Source: Nocardioides solisilvae
GTDB lineage: Bacteria; Actinomycetota; Actinomycetes; Propionibacteriales; Nocardioidaceae
Direction: 5' to 3'
Length of the DNA stretch: 64,000 bases
NCBI RefSeq assembly: GCF_003194625.1
Contig: NZ_QHKX01000002.1
Location: 434,001-498,000 of the forward strand
The notes under the pieces are model-generated. The model ran no database searches. It saw only the letters and a list, made by a program, of their open reading frames with translations, and was not told where the DNA came from. A program made the position numbers and the translations under genes. Numbering within the stretch: position 1 is the first letter of the stretch; every line of letters begins with the position of its first letter. Below are positions 19,396-30,400 of this stretch, piece after piece.

Positions 19396-20415
19396 TCAGC
19401 CGGCCGTCAGCGCGCGGGCCGTGCCACGGGCCAGCCCCGTGGCGCGGCGGGCCCACTCCGGCGACGCGCCGGCGAGGCCGCACCCGGGGCTGACGACGAG
19501 CGAGCCCGCCACCTCCTCGGGGTCGAAGCCCAGCATGTCGAGCCAGCGCAGCACGCGCTCGACCAGGCGGGAGTCCTCGAGCGGCGCCGCGGGGTCGGTC
19601 ACCGGCACCACCCCGAGCACGACGGTCTCCCCCGCCTCGAGCGTCGCCCCGAGCACGTCGTGGTCCGCCGCGGAGAGCACGTCGGGGTCGACCGCGAGCC
19701 CGCGGGCCCCGGCCCCGCGGAGCAGGTCGAGCGGCGTGCCCGGGGCGCAGGCGTGGACCCACGGCTCCGCCCCGGCGTCCGCGACCGCCCCGAGCACCCA
19801 CTCGAGCGCCGCCGAGGCCTCGGGCGGGTGCACCACCCGGTGCCGGCCGAAGCCGCTCGCGGTGGGCACGCCGCCGGCCAGCACCGCGGCCAGCGCCGGC
19901 TCGTCGACCTGGACGACCAGCCGCGAGGCGTCGGGCAGCCGGCGGCGCAGGTCGGCCACGTGCCCGGCGACGCCCTCGGCGAGCGCCTGGGCCAGGTCGC
20001 GACGCGCGCCGTGGTCGGCGAGCACCTTGTCGCCGCGCGGCTTCTCGACCGTCGCGGCCAGCGTCCACGGGCCTGCCACCTGGACCTTGAAGGGGCCCGC
20101 GAAACCCTGCGCCTGCTCCTCGAGCTGGTCCAGGTCCTGGGCGAGGAGCGAGCGCGCGCGGCGCTGGTCGACGCCGACGGCGTCGACCAGCCGCCACCCG
20201 GCAGGCTGCAGGTCGGCAGCCAGGCCGGCCACCACGGCGAGCGCCCGGCCGGTCATCGCCGCACCGGCGCCGCGGCCCGGCAGCTCGGGCAGGTAGGGCA
20301 GGCCGGGCGGCTCGCCCAGCTCGCCGAGCACCGTCCGCACCGCCTCGGCGTACGCCTGCGCGGCGTCCCGGTCCCCCGGCCCCGGGAGGGAGCCGATGCC
20401 GGTCGCCAGCGTCAC
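19396..20415 (-). CDS. MetE-like methionine synthase II core domain protein
   Basis: A 339-residue protein corresponding to the catalytic (C-terminal) barrel of cobalamin-independent methionine synthase, without the N-terminal folate-binding half. It retains the zinc ligand region HAC (VHACAPGTP) and the distal Cys in SPGCGLAG, plus [12 protein letters not shown]. Full MetE is about 750 residues, so this is a stand-alone core form. Similar core proteins are proposed to take methyl groups from donors other than methyl-THF-triglutamate. The GTG overlaps the mnmA stop by 4 bp, so it is the third gene of an iscS-mnmA operon. The methyl donor is not known. Confidence 0.82.
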   Translation of the reverse strand: MTLATGIGSLPGPGDRDAAQAYAEAVRTVLGELGEPPGLPYLPELPGRGAGAAMTGRALAVVAGLAADLQPAGWRLVDAVGVDQRRARSLLAQDLDQLEEQAQGFAGPFKVQVAGPWTLAATVEKPRGDKVLADHGARRDLAQALAEGVAGHVADLRRRLPDASRLVVQVDEPALAAVLAGGVPTASGFGRHRVVHPPEASAALEWVLGAVADAGAEPWVHACAPGTPLDLLRGAGARGLAVDPDVLSAADHDVLGATLEAGETVVLGVVPVTDPAAPLEDSRLVERVLRWLDMLGFDPEEVAGSLVVSPGCGLAGASPEWARRATGLARGTARALTAG

Positions 20416-21587
20416 CGGGCGGTCACCCCGTCGGTCGCCCCGGCGGCCGCCTCGTCGGTCGGCCCGTCGGTCGGCCCGTCGGTCGCCCCGTCCGTGGCCA
20501 CGCGGTGGGCGGCGGTGATGGTGGCGGAGCCGACCACGCGGGTCCCGTCGTAGACGACGGCCGCCTGGCCGGGGGCGATCCCCTCCGCGGGGTCGAGGAG
20601 CTCGATCCGGACGTCGTCGCCCGCCACGTGCACCACGGCCCGGTGCTCGGCACCGTGCGCCCTGAGCTGCACGGTGCCCTCCAGCCGGTCGGGCACGGTG
20701 CCGCACCAGCGCGGCCGGAAGGCGTCGATCCGCTCCACCCGCAGCCGCTCCCGGGGCCCGACCGTCACGGTACCGCTGACCGGCTCGATGTCGAGCACGA
20801 AGCGCGGCCTGCCGTCGGGGGCCGGCCGGCCGATCCGCAGCCCCTTGCGCTGGCCGATGGTGAAGCCGTAGGTCCCCTCGTGGGTGCCGAGCACCTCGCC
20901 GGTGGCCTCGTCCCTGATCTGGCCGCCGTGGTTGGGCGCCCGGTCGCCGAGCTTCTCCCGCAGCCAGCCGGCGTTGTCGCCGTCGGCGACGAAGCAGATA
21001 TCGTGGCTGTCGGGCTTGTCCGCGACCAGCAGGCCGCGTCGCTCGGCCTCGGCCCGCACGGCCGGCTTCGTGGAGTCGCCGAGGGGGAAGAGCGCGTGCC
21101 GCAGCTGGTCCTGGGTCAGCACCCCCAGCACGTAGGACTGGTCCTTGCCGTGGTCGACCGCCCGGTGCATCTCGACGAGCCCGTCGTCGCCCGTCCGCAG
21201 CCGGGCGTAGTGGCCGGTGGCGACCGCGTCGAAGCCGAGCGCCAGGGCCCGGTCGAGCACGGCCGCGAACTTGATCTTCTCGTTGCACCGCAGGCACGGG
21301 TTCGGCGTGCGGCCGGCGGCGTACTCGTCCATGAAGTCCTCCACGACGTCGTCGTGGAAGCGGTCGGAGAGGTCCCAGACGTAGAACGGGATCCCGATGA
21401 CGTCGGCGGCCCGTCGGGCGTCGTTGCTGTCCTCGATCGTGCAGCAGCCGCGGGCGCCCGTGCGGTACGACGCGGGGTTGCGCGAGAGCGCCAGGTGGAC
21501 GCCGGTCACGTCGTGGCCGGCCTCGGCGGCGCGGGCGGCGGCCACGGCGGAGTCGACCCCGCCGGACATCGCCGCGAGCACCCTCAC
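20412..21587 (-). CDS. mnmA: tRNA 2-thiouridine(34) synthase
   Basis: A 391-residue PP-loop enzyme: [10 protein letters not shown] at residues 8-17, catalytic Cys in [12 protein letters not shown] and in [12 protein letters not shown], and [15 protein letters not shown] segment [13 protein letters not shown]. It thiolates U34 of Lys, Glu and Gln tRNAs using persulfide sulfur from the cysteine desulfurase encoded immediately upstream. The C-terminal tail ([23 protein letters not shown]) is a low-complexity repeat beyond the usual fold. GTG start overlaps the iscS stop by 4 bp. Confidence 0.96.
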   Translation of the reverse strand: MRVLAAMSGGVDSAVAAARAAEAGHDVTGVHLALSRNPASYRTGARGCCTIEDSNDARRAADVIGIPFYVWDLSDRFHDDVVEDFMDEYAAGRTPNPCLRCNEKIKFAAVLDRALALGFDAVATGHYARLRTGDDGLVEMHRAVDHGKDQSYVLGVLTQDQLRHALFPLGDSTKPAVRAEAERRGLLVADKPDSHDICFVADGDNAGWLREKLGDRAPNHGGQIRDEATGEVLGTHEGTYGFTIGQRKGLRIGRPAPDGRPRFVLDIEPVSGTVTVGPRERLRVERIDAFRPRWCGTVPDRLEGTVQLRAHGAEHRAVVHVAGDDVRIELLDPAEGIAPGQAAVVYDGTRVVGSATITAAHRVATDGATDGPTDGPTDEAAAGATDGVTAR

Positions 21588-22777
21588 CGGGCACCCCGGT
21601 GGGCGGCGCGCGCCCGCTCGACGGCGGGACCGATGGCGGCCACGACGGCGTCGACGTCGGAGGGCACGCTCGTGCGGCCGAGGGAGAAGCGCAGGGAGTG
21701 CCGCGCCTGGTCGGGGTCGCAGCCCATGGCCAGGAGCACGTGGGAGGGCTGCGGCACCCCGGCCGAGCAGGCCGAGCCGGTCGAGCACTCGATCCCCTGC
21801 GCGTCGAGCAGCATCAGCAGCGAGTCCCCCTCGCAGCCGGGGAAGCCGAGGTGCGCGTTGCCCGGCAGCCGGTCGACGGGGTCGCCGTGCAGGTGCGCGT
21901 CGGGCACCACCTCAAGGACCCGGCGGACCAGCTCGTCGCGCAGCGCGCCCACCCGGTCCGCGTGCCCGGCCTGGCCCTCGACCGCGATCGCGACGGCGGC
22001 GTCGAGCCCGGCGATGCCCGGCGGGTTGAGCGTGCCGCTGCGCATGTCGCGCTCCTGCCCGCCGCCGTGCAGCAGGGCGCCGACCTCGACCTCGCGGCGC
22101 ACCACCAGGCCCCCGACCCCGAGGGGGCCGCCGAGCTTGTGGCCGGTGAAGGTCATCGCGTCGAGGCCGCTGGCGGCGAAGTCGACGGGCAGGGCGCCGA
22201 CGGCCTGCACGGCGTCGCTGTGCACGGGGATGCCGTGCGCGGCGGCGACGTCGACGACCTCGCGGACCGGCTGCACGGTGCCGACCTCGTTGTTGGCCCA
22301 CATCACCGAGACGAGCGCCACCGACCCGGGGTCCCGCTCCACGGACGCCCGGTAGGCGTCGAGGTCCAGCCGCCCGCGCGCGTCGACGGCGAGCAGCTCG
22401 ACCTCGAACCCGTCGGCGTCGGCGAGCCAGTGGGCGGGGTCGAGGACCGCGTGGTGCTCCACGGCGGTGACGAGCACCCGGGTGCGCCGGGGGTCCCGGG
22501 CGCGGCGGGCCCAGGCGATCCCCTTGAGGGCGAGGTTGTCCGACTCCGTGCCGCCGGAGGTGAAGACGACCTCGCCGGGGCGGCAGCCCAGCGCGTGGGC
22601 GATCCGCTCGCGCCCTTCCTCGACCACCCGGCGGGCCTGCCGTCCGGAGCCGTGCAGCGAGCTGGCGTTCCCCGGCACGCCCTGCTGGCGCACCATCGCC
22701 TCGACGGCCTCCGGCAGCATGGGCGTGGTGGCGGCGTGGTCGAGGTAGACCGGGGAGGTCGACGCGGCGGTGTTCAT
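21584..22777 (-). CDS. Cysteine desulfurase, IscS/NifS class
   Basis: A 397-residue PLP enzyme. [18 protein letters not shown] is the N-terminal signature; the PLP lysine lies in [14 protein letters not shown]; the sulfur-carrying Cys is in [11 protein letters not shown]. It abstracts sulfur from cysteine and passes it to MnmA, whose gene overlaps downstream. ATG at 22777 follows GAGGGACGAC; a TAGGCT hexamer lies ten bases before the ATG. Likely operon: this gene, mnmA, MetE-core. Confidence 0.95.
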   Translation of the reverse strand: MNTAASTSPVYLDHAATTPMLPEAVEAMVRQQGVPGNASSLHGSGRQARRVVEEGRERIAHALGCRPGEVVFTSGGTESDNLALKGIAWARRARDPRRTRVLVTAVEHHAVLDPAHWLADADGFEVELLAVDARGRLDLDAYRASVERDPGSVALVSVMWANNEVGTVQPVREVVDVAAAHGIPVHSDAVQAVGALPVDFAASGLDAMTFTGHKLGGPLGVGGLVVRREVEVGALLHGGGQERDMRSGTLNPPGIAGLDAAVAIAVEGQAGHADRVGALRDELVRRVLEVVPDAHLHGDPVDRLPGNAHLGFPGCEGDSLLMLLDAQGIECSTGSACSAGVPQPSHVLLAMGCDPDQARHSLRFSLGRTSVPSDVDAVVAAIGPAVERARAAHRGAR

Positions 22778-22845
22778 GTCGTCCCTCAGCCTACGGCGCC
22801 CCCTGTCGTCGGCCGTCCTGCGGTGCCGGGTGGCGGTCGCCTCCC

Positions 22846-23883
22846 CTACCGGCGGAAGACCTCCGCGACGAGCGCCGCGTGGTCGGTGCCCGGCACCCAG
22901 TGGGTGCGGGTGCCGGTCGCCGCCCAGCCCGAGCCGGTGAGCACGTGGTCGATGGTGATCACCGGCGGCACCGACAGCGGACCACGGCCGACCGCGCCGG
23001 GGGCCGGCCAGGTGGGCTGCCAGCCCGAGCCGGCCGCCTCGGCCGCGTCGCGCAGCCCCAGGTCGAGCAGGTCGTGCAGCATCCGGTGGTCCGGCGTGGC
23101 GTTGAGGTCGCCGAGCACCAGGTCGGGCGGGTCCGCGGCCACGGCGTCCCGGAGCACCGCGTGGTCGGCCCGCCACCCCGACGCGTCCCCCATCGGGGAC
23201 TCGGGGTGGGTCACCACCACGTGGACCGGTTCGGGCGCCTCGGGCGTGGCCGGGGCCGCCTCGACGTCGACGCGGACCCGGAACGAGGTCCACTGCGTCG
23301 GGACGTCCCGCTCGGCGGCCAGCGGGTGCCGGGAGAAGAGCATCGTGCCCTCCACTCCGTAGATCGCCTCGCCGGCGTGGAAGGGCAGCTGCACGTTGAG
23401 CCCCGCCTCCTCCATGAGCAGCAGCGAGTACGGCGTCACCTCCTGCACCGCGAGCAGGTCGACGTCCTCCTGGGCGGCGAGCCGCACCACCTCCTCGGGG
23501 TCCGCCTCCCCCTTGAGCAGGTTGACCGTCATCACGGTGAGGGGCAGCGACTCGGCGTCGGGCTCCGCGCCGTCGGCGACGTGCAGCGGCAGGAGCCACC
23601 CCGCGTGCAGCACGACGCCGGCGACCGGCAGGGCGGCCAGCGCCGCGGCGGTACGCCGGCCCGGCGGGCGCCCCGGCCCCGCGCGGCGCAGCCGGGACAC
23701 GCGCGGCAGGAGCACCAGGGCCGCCAGCAGCAGCAGCGCGAGCAGGTGGGCGGGCAGGCCGAAGGGGGTGAAGGAGACCAGCCTGGCGGGCAGGCCGTGG
23801 CCGGGCTGGAGGACGCGGAGCCCGGTGAGGAGCACCCCCACGAGCAGGCAGGCCCCGAACCCGGCCCGCAGCAGGAGGGTCAC
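22846..23883 (-). CDS. Endonuclease/exonuclease/phosphatase (EEP) family membrane protein
   Basis: A 345-residue protein with three hydrophobic helices at the N-terminus (LLRAGFGACLLVGVLLTGLRVL, LPAHLLALLLLAALVLLP, ALAALPVAGVVLHAGWLLPL), then an EEP catalytic domain on the outer face: VMTVNLLKGEADPEEVV, LLAVQEVTPYSLLLMEEAG, DLVLGDLNATPDH and IDHVLTGSGW. Asn, Glu, Asp-Asn and Asp-His catalytic positions are all present. Relatives are annotated as DNases or phosphodiesterases acting outside the cell; substrate unknown. GTG start just beyond the proB stop codon. It is an actinobacterial YafD-like arrangement. Confidence 0.8.
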   Translation of the reverse strand: MTLLLRAGFGACLLVGVLLTGLRVLQPGHGLPARLVSFTPFGLPAHLLALLLLAALVLLPRVSRLRRAGPGRPPGRRTAAALAALPVAGVVLHAGWLLPLHVADGAEPDAESLPLTVMTVNLLKGEADPEEVVRLAAQEDVDLLAVQEVTPYSLLLMEEAGLNVQLPFHAGEAIYGVEGTMLFSRHPLAAERDVPTQWTSFRVRVDVEAAPATPEAPEPVHVVVTHPESPMGDASGWRADHAVLRDAVAADPPDLVLGDLNATPDHRMLHDLLDLGLRDAAEAAGSGWQPTWPAPGAVGRGPLSVPPVITIDHVLTGSGWAATGTRTHWVPGTDHAALVAEVFRR

Positions 23884-23894
23884 GGGGGCCGAAA

Positions 23895-25067
23895 CTACCG
23901 GCTCGGCGCGGCGTCCGCGGACGATCCCGCGAGGCGGGGCTCGAGCACGACCAGGTCGTCGCGGTGCACGACCTCGCGCTCGTAGCCGGCGCCCAGCTCG
24001 CGCTTGAGGTGGTGGGTGGACTTGCCGAGCAACCCCGGCACCTCGTCGGCGTCGAAGTTGACCAGGCCCCGGGCGACCGCGCGGCCCTCGGGGTCCACGA
24101 GGTCGACGGGGTCGCCGGCGACGAAGCGGCCGGCCACCCCGGTGATCCCGGCCGCGAGCAGCGAGGCGCGTCGCTCGACGACGGCGCGCACGGCGCCGGC
24201 GTCCAGCTGGAGCCGGCCCTGCGGCTCCGACGCGTGGGCGAGCCAGAGCAGGCGGGTGGGACGGCGCCGTCCGCGGGCGTGGAAGAGGGTGCCGACGGGT
24301 GCGCCGCCCAGCGCCTCGACCGCGCGGTCGGCGGAGGTGAGCACGACCGGGATCCCCGCGCCCGTCGCGATCCGCGCGGCCTCGACCTTGGTGACCATGC
24401 CGCCTGTCCCCACGCCCGCGGCCCCCGCGCTGCCGATCCGGACCCCGTCCAGGTCGGCCGCTCCGCGGACGTCGGAGAGCAGGCGGGTGCCCGCGAGGTC
24501 GGGCGGGCCGTCGTACAGGCCGTCCACGTCGGAGAGCAGCACCAGTAGGTCGGCGTGGACCAGGTGGGCGACCAGCGCCGCCAGCCGGTCGTTGTCGCCG
24601 AACCGGATCTCGGAGGTCGCGACCGTGTCGTTCTCGTTGACGACCGGCAGGGCCTCGAGCTCCAGCAGCTTGGCGAACGTCTGGTAGGCGTTGCGGTAGT
24701 GCGCCCGCCGGGTCACGTCGTCGACGGTGAGCAGCACCTGGCCGGTGACGATGCCGTGCCGGGCGAACTCCCGCTGGTAGTGGTGCGCCAGCAGCCCCTG
24801 GCCGACCGAGGCGGCGGCCTGCTGGGCGGGCAGCCCCCGCGGACGCCGGCTCAGCCCGAGGGGCGCCAGGCCGGCGGCGATCGCCCCCGACGAGACCAGG
24901 ACGACCTCCGCGCCGCGGGCGCGCACGGCCGCCAGCACGTCGGCGAGCCCCGCCACCCGGGCCTCGTCGATCCCCCCGGCGGCGCTGGTCAGCGACGACG
25001 AGCCCACCTTGACCACGATCCTGCGCGCCTCGACGACGGCCGGGCGCAGGGCGACCCCGCCGCTCAT
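23895..25067 (-). CDS. proB: Glutamate 5-kinase with PUA domain
   Basis: A 390-residue enzyme: amino-acid kinase domain ([13 protein letters not shown] near residue 16, [56 protein letters not shown]) and a C-terminal PUA domain from about residue 285 ([25 protein letters not shown]). It makes glutamyl-5-phosphate, the first step of proline synthesis. Its ATG overlaps the obgE stop by 4 bp. ProB next to obgE is the usual actinobacterial order. Confidence 0.96.
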   Translation of the reverse strand: MSGGVALRPAVVEARRIVVKVGSSSLTSAAGGIDEARVAGLADVLAAVRARGAEVVLVSSGAIAAGLAPLGLSRRPRGLPAQQAAASVGQGLLAHHYQREFARHGIVTGQVLLTVDDVTRRAHYRNAYQTFAKLLELEALPVVNENDTVATSEIRFGDNDRLAALVAHLVHADLLVLLSDVDGLYDGPPDLAGTRLLSDVRGAADLDGVRIGSAGAAGVGTGGMVTKVEAARIATGAGIPVVLTSADRAVEALGGAPVGTLFHARGRRRPTRLLWLAHASEPQGRLQLDAGAVRAVVERRASLLAAGITGVAGRFVAGDPVDLVDPEGRAVARGLVNFDADEVPGLLGKSTHHLKRELGAGYEREVVHRDDLVVLEPRLAGSSADAAPSR

Positions 25068-26599
25068 GCGTCGGGGTCGTCCTCTGCCCAGTCGGGGTCG
25101 TCGGCCGACCCGATCTCGTAGGAGGTCGGGCCGAAGGACTCCCCGCGGTCGAGGCGGCGGGCGACGTCGGCGCGGGTCTCGTTCTCGCCGCGCTCGGCCA
25201 TCGCGGCGTCGATGTCGCGCCGTCGGGTGCGCGCGGGGCGCTGCTCGTCGAAGCGCTGGTCCTCGCCGCGGCGGCCCAGCATCTCGGCGCCGGCCTCGAG
25301 CTCGGGCTTGAAGTCGAAGACCACCGAGTTGTCGGGGTGGCCGATGAGCACCGTGTCGCCGGCCTCCGCCCCCTTCTTGACGAGCGCGTCCTCGACGCCG
25401 AGCCGGTTGAGCCGGTCGGCCAGGAAGCCCACGGCCTCGTCGTTGCTGAAGTCGGTCTGCCGGATCCAGCGCTCGGGCTTCTCGCCGCGCACCCGCCAGG
25501 CGTCGCCGTCGCGGGTGACCTCGAAGTCGCCCCCTCCGCCCACGGCCGGCGGCCGGATCACGATCCGGGTCGGCTCGACCTCGGGCTTGGCCGTCCGGGC
25601 GCGGGAGACGATCTCGGCCATTGCGAAGGTGAGCTCGCGGAGCCCCTCCCCCGACGCCGCGGAGATCGGGAAGACGAGCAGGCCGCGCTCCCGGAGGTCG
25701 TCGACCACCATCTCGGCGATCTCGGCCCCGTCGGGGACGTCGATCTTGTTGAGCGCCACGAGGCGGGGCCGGTCCTCCAGGCCGCCGTAGCGGGCGAGCT
25801 CGGACTCCATCACCTCGAGGTCGTCGACCGGGTTGCGGCCGGGCTCGATCGAGGCCGTGTCGACCACGTGGACCAGCGCGGCGCACCGCTCGATGTGGCG
25901 CAGGAAGTCGTGGCCCAGCCCACGACCCTCCGCGGCGCCCTCGATCAGGCCGGGGACGTCGGCGACCGTGAAGACGGTGTCGCCGGCCTTCACGACGCCG
26001 AGGTTGGGCACCAGGGTGGTGAAGGGGTAGTCCGCGATCTTGGGCCGCGCCCGCGAGATGGCGGCGATCAGCGAGGACTTGCCCGCGCTCGGGTAGCCGA
26101 CGAGGCCGATGTCGGCGACGACCTTGAGCTCGAGGTGGATCTCGAGCTCGTCGCCGGGCTCGCCGAGGAGGGCGAAGCCGGGCGCCTTGCGCTTCGAGGA
26201 CGCCAGTGAGGCGTTGCCGAGGCCGCCCCGGCCGCCGCTGGCGACGACCATCTCGCTGCCCGCCCCGATCAGGTCCCCGAGCAGGTTGCCCTGCGCGTCG
26301 GTGACCACGGTCCCGTCGGGGACGGACAGGACGAGGTCCTTGCCGTGGCCGCCGTTCTTGTGGTCGCCCGCGCCGTGGCCGCCGTTCTCGGCCTTGCGCT
26401 TGGGGCTGTGGTGGTACTCGATGAGGGTGGTCACCTGCGGGTCGACCCGCAGGATGACGGAGCCGCCCGGTCCGCCGTTGCCGCCGTCGGGGCCGCCGAG
26501 CGGCTTGAACTTCTCGCGGTGCACGGACGCCACGCCGTTGCCGCCGCGACCGGCGCTGACGTGGAGCGTCACGCGGTCGACGAACGTGGGGACGGCCAT
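25064..26599 (-). CDS. obgE: Obg family GTPase CgtA
   Basis: A 511-residue GTPase with the glycine-rich Obg domain ([38 protein letters not shown]), G domain with G1 [10 protein letters not shown]3 DVPGL and G4 NKID, then a C-terminal OCT domain and an acidic tail. It acts in large-subunit ribosome maturation and stress control. ATG at 26599 behind GAGGAGAA. Gene order rplU-rpmA-obgE-proB is conserved. Confidence 0.96.
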   Translation of the reverse strand: MAVPTFVDRVTLHVSAGRGGNGVASVHREKFKPLGGPDGGNGGPGGSVILRVDPQVTTLIEYHHSPKRKAENGGHGAGDHKNGGHGKDLVLSVPDGTVVTDAQGNLLGDLIGAGSEMVVASGGRGGLGNASLASSKRKAPGFALLGEPGDELEIHLELKVVADIGLVGYPSAGKSSLIAAISRARPKIADYPFTTLVPNLGVVKAGDTVFTVADVPGLIEGAAEGRGLGHDFLRHIERCAALVHVVDTASIEPGRNPVDDLEVMESELARYGGLEDRPRLVALNKIDVPDGAEIAEMVVDDLRERGLLVFPISAASGEGLRELTFAMAEIVSRARTAKPEVEPTRIVIRPPAVGGGGDFEVTRDGDAWRVRGEKPERWIRQTDFSNDEAVGFLADRLNRLGVEDALVKKGAEAGDTVLIGHPDNSVVFDFKPELEAGAEMLGRRGEDQRFDEQRPARTRRRDIDAAMAERGENETRADVARRLDRGESFGPTSYEIGSADDPDWAEDDPDA

Positions 26600-26687
26600 G
26601 GGTTCTCCTCAGGGGTGGAACGCACGAAGGGCGTCCCCGGTCCAGGGACGCCCTTCGTAGGAAGTGTGTGCTGCGGTGAGCGTCAGG

Positions 26688-26942
26688 TCACTCGCCCGGG
26701 ACGACGTTGACGACCTTGCGGCCACGCCGGGTGCCGAACTCGACCGCGCCCGCGACCAGCGCGAACAGGGTGTCGTCGCCGCCGCGGCCGACGCCGCTGC
26801 CGGGGTGGAAGTGCGTGCCGCGCTGGCGGACGATGATCTCGCCCGCGCCGACGACCTGGCCGCCGTAGCGCTTGACGCCGAGGCGCTGTGCGTTGGAGTC
26901 GCGACCGTTCTTGGTCGACGCCGCACCCTTCTTGTGTGCCAT
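26688..26942 (-). CDS. rpmA: 50S ribosomal protein L27
   Basis: An 84-residue protein: [20 protein letters not shown] at the start, then [27 protein letters not shown], the L27 signature. The N-terminal AHKKG tail reaches the peptidyl-transferase centre; there is no cleaved prosequence as in Firmicutes L27. Lies 43 bp after rplU and 88 bp before obgE. Confidence 0.98.
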   Translation of the reverse strand: MAHKKGAASTKNGRDSNAQRLGVKRYGGQVVGAGEIIVRQRGTHFHPGSGVGRGGDDTLFALVAGAVEFGTRRGRKVVNVVPGE

Positions 26943-26985
26943 GAGTTCAGTCCTTCGTGAGGGTTCGCGAGGGGCGTGGAGCCGC

Positions 26986-27288
26986 TCAGACGGAGATGTC
27001 GGTGACCTTGACCTGGGTGTACTTCTGGCGGTGACCCTGGCGCTTCTTGTAGCCGGTCTTGTTCTTGTACTTCTGGATGATGATCTTCGGGCCCTTGGTG
27101 CGACCGAGGACCTCGGCCGTCACCGACGCCTTGTCCAGGCCGGTGGCGGTGACGGACTCGCCGTCGACGACCATCACGACGGGAAGCGTCACGGACTCAC
27201 CGGGGGTGGTCAGGACCTGGTCGATCTCGATGACATCGCCCACAGCAACCTTCTGCTGCTTGCTGCCACTCCGCACGATCGCGTACAC
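26986..27288 (-). CDS. rplU: 50S ribosomal protein L21
   Basis: A 100-residue L21: [23 protein letters not shown] at the start and [26 protein letters not shown] near the end. GTG start at 27288 with GAGGAGAG upstream. It is the first gene of the rplU-rpmA(-obgE-proB) operon and has its own promoter at 27431-27459, with a 5' leader of about 135 nt that could host autoregulation. Confidence 0.98.
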   Translation of the reverse strand: MYAIVRSGSKQQKVAVGDVIEIDQVLTTPGESVTLPVVMVVDGESVTATGLDKASVTAEVLGRTKGPKIIIQKYKNKTGYKKRQGHRQKYTQVKVTDISV

Positions 27289-27430
27289 CGCGACTCACTC
27301 TCCTCGTCGGACTCGAACGTCCATCAACAAACCAAAACTCGGGGCGTCCACCGCCTGCGGACCTGACTGGCGACCGGTTGGGTCACGCTGCACGCACAGC
27401 AGTGGAGAGGTGTCGTAACACCGAGGGTCA

Positions 27431-27459
27431 ATACTACGGACCCGGGGACGCCCGCGCAA
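27431..27459 (-). promoter_or_regulatory. rplU promoter: -35 TTGCGC, 17-bp spacer, -10 TAGTAT
   Basis: On the minus strand TTGCGC (27459-27454) and TAGTAT (27436-27431) are separated by exactly 17 bp, the best sigma-70-like promoter in the window. The start would be near 27424. The -35 hexamer overlaps the loop of the rne terminator hairpin. Confidence 0.65.
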
Positions 27460-27480
27460 AACGCGGTCGCCCCCGGTCCG
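27437..27480 (-). terminator. rne terminator hairpin
   Basis: Just after the rne stop codon, the minus strand folds into a long stem: CGGACC with GGTCCG, GGGGGCG with CGTCCCC (one G-U), and CCGCG with CGCGG around a TTTTG loop. About 18 pairs are possible with one bulge and one mismatch. There is no U-tract, as is common in GC-rich actinomycetes. Confidence 0.6.
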
Positions 27481-27482
27481 CG

Positions 27483-30400
27483 TCAGCGCTTGCGGGCGCC
27501 CTTCTTCTTGACCGGGACGTGCTCCACGTGGGACTCCGACGGGTCTCCCGCCTGCTCCCCCGCCTCCGCGCCGGCGGGCGCGCCGCTCGCGTCGCCGGAG
27601 GCCGGGTCGGACTCGGACGTTGCGGCGGACTGCCCGACCGGCGGACCCGCGGGGCGCGACGCGGCCCGGCGCCGGGTCCGGGTGACCACCTTGGGGGCCG
27701 TCCCGGTCGCGGGCGCGGCCTCCGCTGCCGCCTCCGGCGCCACCTCGGGGGCGGGCTCGGGGGCGGGCTCGGGGGCTGGCTCGGGCGTCGGCGCGGGCTC
27801 GGGCTCGGGGGCCGGCGCGTCGGCCGTCTCGACCGTCAGCTCGACGGTGAACTCGGGCGTCGTCCCGTCGGAGGAGACGTCGGCCGACGCCACCTCGGCC
27901 ACCGGCTCCTTGGCCTCCGGCTCCTCGGCCGCGGGCTCGTCGGGCGCGGTGCCGGCGACCTGCTCCGCCTTCGCGTTCTCGGGCTTCGCCATGGCCGCCA
28001 CGACCTTGGGCGAGGGTGCCTGGGGCGTGGCGCTCCGGCCGGAGCCGCCGTCGCCGCTCCCACCGTTGCCGGAGCCGTTGCCGGAACCGTTGCCCCCGCT
28101 GTTGCCGGAGCCCGACTCCTTGCCCCGCCCGCCGCGACCCCGACGGCCGCCGCGGCGCCCCTCGTCGTCGGAGGACGAGCGGGCCTCCACGGGCGCCGAG
28201 TGCACCATGAGGCCGCGGCCCTGGCAGTGCTCGCAGTCGGTGGAGAAGGCCTCCAGGAGGCCGGTGCCGATCCGCTTGCGGGTCATCTGCACCAGGCCGA
28301 GCGAGGTCACCTCGGCGACCTGGTGGCGGGTGCGGTCGCGACCGAGGCACTCGACGAGGCGCCGGACCACGAGGTCGCGGTTGGACTCGAGCACCATGTC
28401 GATGAAGTCGACGACGATGATCCCGCCGATGTCGCGCAGCCGCAGCTGCCGCACGATCTCCTCGGCCGCCTCGAGGTTGTTCTTGGTCACCGTCTCCTCG
28501 AGGTTGCCCCCCGAGCCCGTGAACTTGCCGGTGTTGACGTCGACCACGGTCATGGCCTCGGTGCGGTCGATCACCAGCGAGCCGCCCGACGGCAGCCAGA
28601 CCTTGCGGTCCAGGCCCTTGGCGATCTGCTCGTCGATCCGGTACGCCGAGAACACGTCGCCCTGCTGGGCGGAGGCGTTGTCGGCCGGCTCGTAGCGCTC
28701 GACCCGCTCGGCGAGGTCGGGGGCGACGTGGTCGACGTAGCCGCGCACGGTGTCCCAGGCGTCGTCACCCTCGATGACCAGCTTCTTGAAGTCCTCGGTG
28801 AAGAGGTCGCGGACCACCTTGAGCGTGAGGTCCGGCTCGCCGTAGAGCAGCTGGGGCGCGTTGCCGTTCGCCTTGGCCTCGATGTCCTCCCAGCGGGCCT
28901 TGAGCCTCTCGACGTCGCGGGTCAGCTCCTCCTCGCTGGCGCCCTCGGCGGCGGTGCGGACGATGACGCCGGCACTGTCGGGGACGATCTCCTTGAGGAG
29001 CGTCTTGAGCCGGTTGCGCTCGGTGTCGGGGAGCTTGCGGGAGATGCCGCTGGTGGTGCCGTCGGGCACGTAGACCAGGAAGCGGCCCGCCAGGCTGACC
29101 TGGCTCGTGAGCCGGGCGCCCTTGTGGCCGACCGGGTCCTTGGTGACCTGGACGAGGATGCTCTGGCCCGACGACAGGACCGACTCGATCTTGCGGGGCT
29201 GGCCCTCCTTGTGGCCCAGCGCCGACCAGTTGACCTCGCCGGCGTAGAGCACCGCGTTGCGGCCCTTGCCGATGTCGATGAAGGCGGCCTCCATCGAGGG
29301 GAGCACGTTCTGCACCCGACCGAGGTAGACGTTGCCGATCAGGGAGGTCTGGGACTCCCGGGCGACGTAGTGCTCGACGAGCACCTTGTCCTCGAGGACC
29401 GCGATCTGGGTCAGGTCCTTGCGCTGCCGGATCACCATGATCCGGTCGACGGCCTCGCGACGGGCCAGGAACTCGGCCTCGCTCACGATTGGCGCGCGGC
29501 GGCGGCCGGCCTCCCGGCCCTCGCGGCGACGCTGCTTCTTGGCCTCCAGGCGGGTGGAGCCGGAGACCGCGGTGATCTGGTCCTCGGCGGAGCGGGCCCG
29601 GCGGACCCGAGTCACGGTGTTCTCCGGGTCGTCGGACCCCTCGGCGGAGGACGAGTCCCCGCTGCGCCGCCGCCGACGGCGGCGACGCGAGCCCGACGAG
29701 CCCTCCTCGGACGAGGAGTCGTCCTCGGAGGAGTCACCCTCGTCGCCGGAGCCGTCCTGCTCGTCGTCGCTGCGGTCGGCTCCCTTGTCGCTGGGCCTGC
29801 CGCCAGACCGGTCGCCGGACCTGTCGTCGGTCGCGTCGTCGTCCTGGCTGTCGCCCGCCTTGCGGCGACGGCGGCCGCCGCGACGCCGTCGGCGGCGCGA
29901 GGGGGCGCCGTCGCCGTCCGACTCGGCGTCCTCGGCGTCGTTGTCGTCGTCGGTGTCGGTGTCGTCGGTGTCGGTGTCGTCGGTGTCGTCGTCGGTGGCG
30001 GTCTCCGCCCCGGCGACGTCCGCGTCCTCCGCGTCCTCGGCGGTCTCGGCGTCCTCGGCGGGCGCGGCGGGCGCGGCCGACACGTCGGTCCCGGGCTGCT
30101 CCTCGAGGGCCGTCGCGGCCTCGTCCTCCGCCGAGGTGGTGGCGTCGTCCTCGGCCGGGACGGCGGCGGTCTTCTTGGCGGCACGGCCACCGCGGCTGCG
30201 CGCCGACCGGGTCGTGCGGGTGACCTTGGGCGCCGCGGGCTCGGCGGCGCCGGCCCCGTCGGTGCTGCCGGACTCCACGCTCGCGGTGGCCTCGAGCGTC
30301 GCGGCGAGCTCGGCGGCCGCGGCGTCGACGGGGGCCGCGGACGCGGCATCGACGGCGGGCGCCTCCGCCGCCGGGGCGGCCGCCCGCTTGCGGGTCCGTC

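Noticed and set aside
23883..23895. TAGTTT as a leaderless -10 for the EEP gene at 23883
   Set aside because: The spacing is 8 nt and the TAG is the proB stop codon, so the match may be chance.
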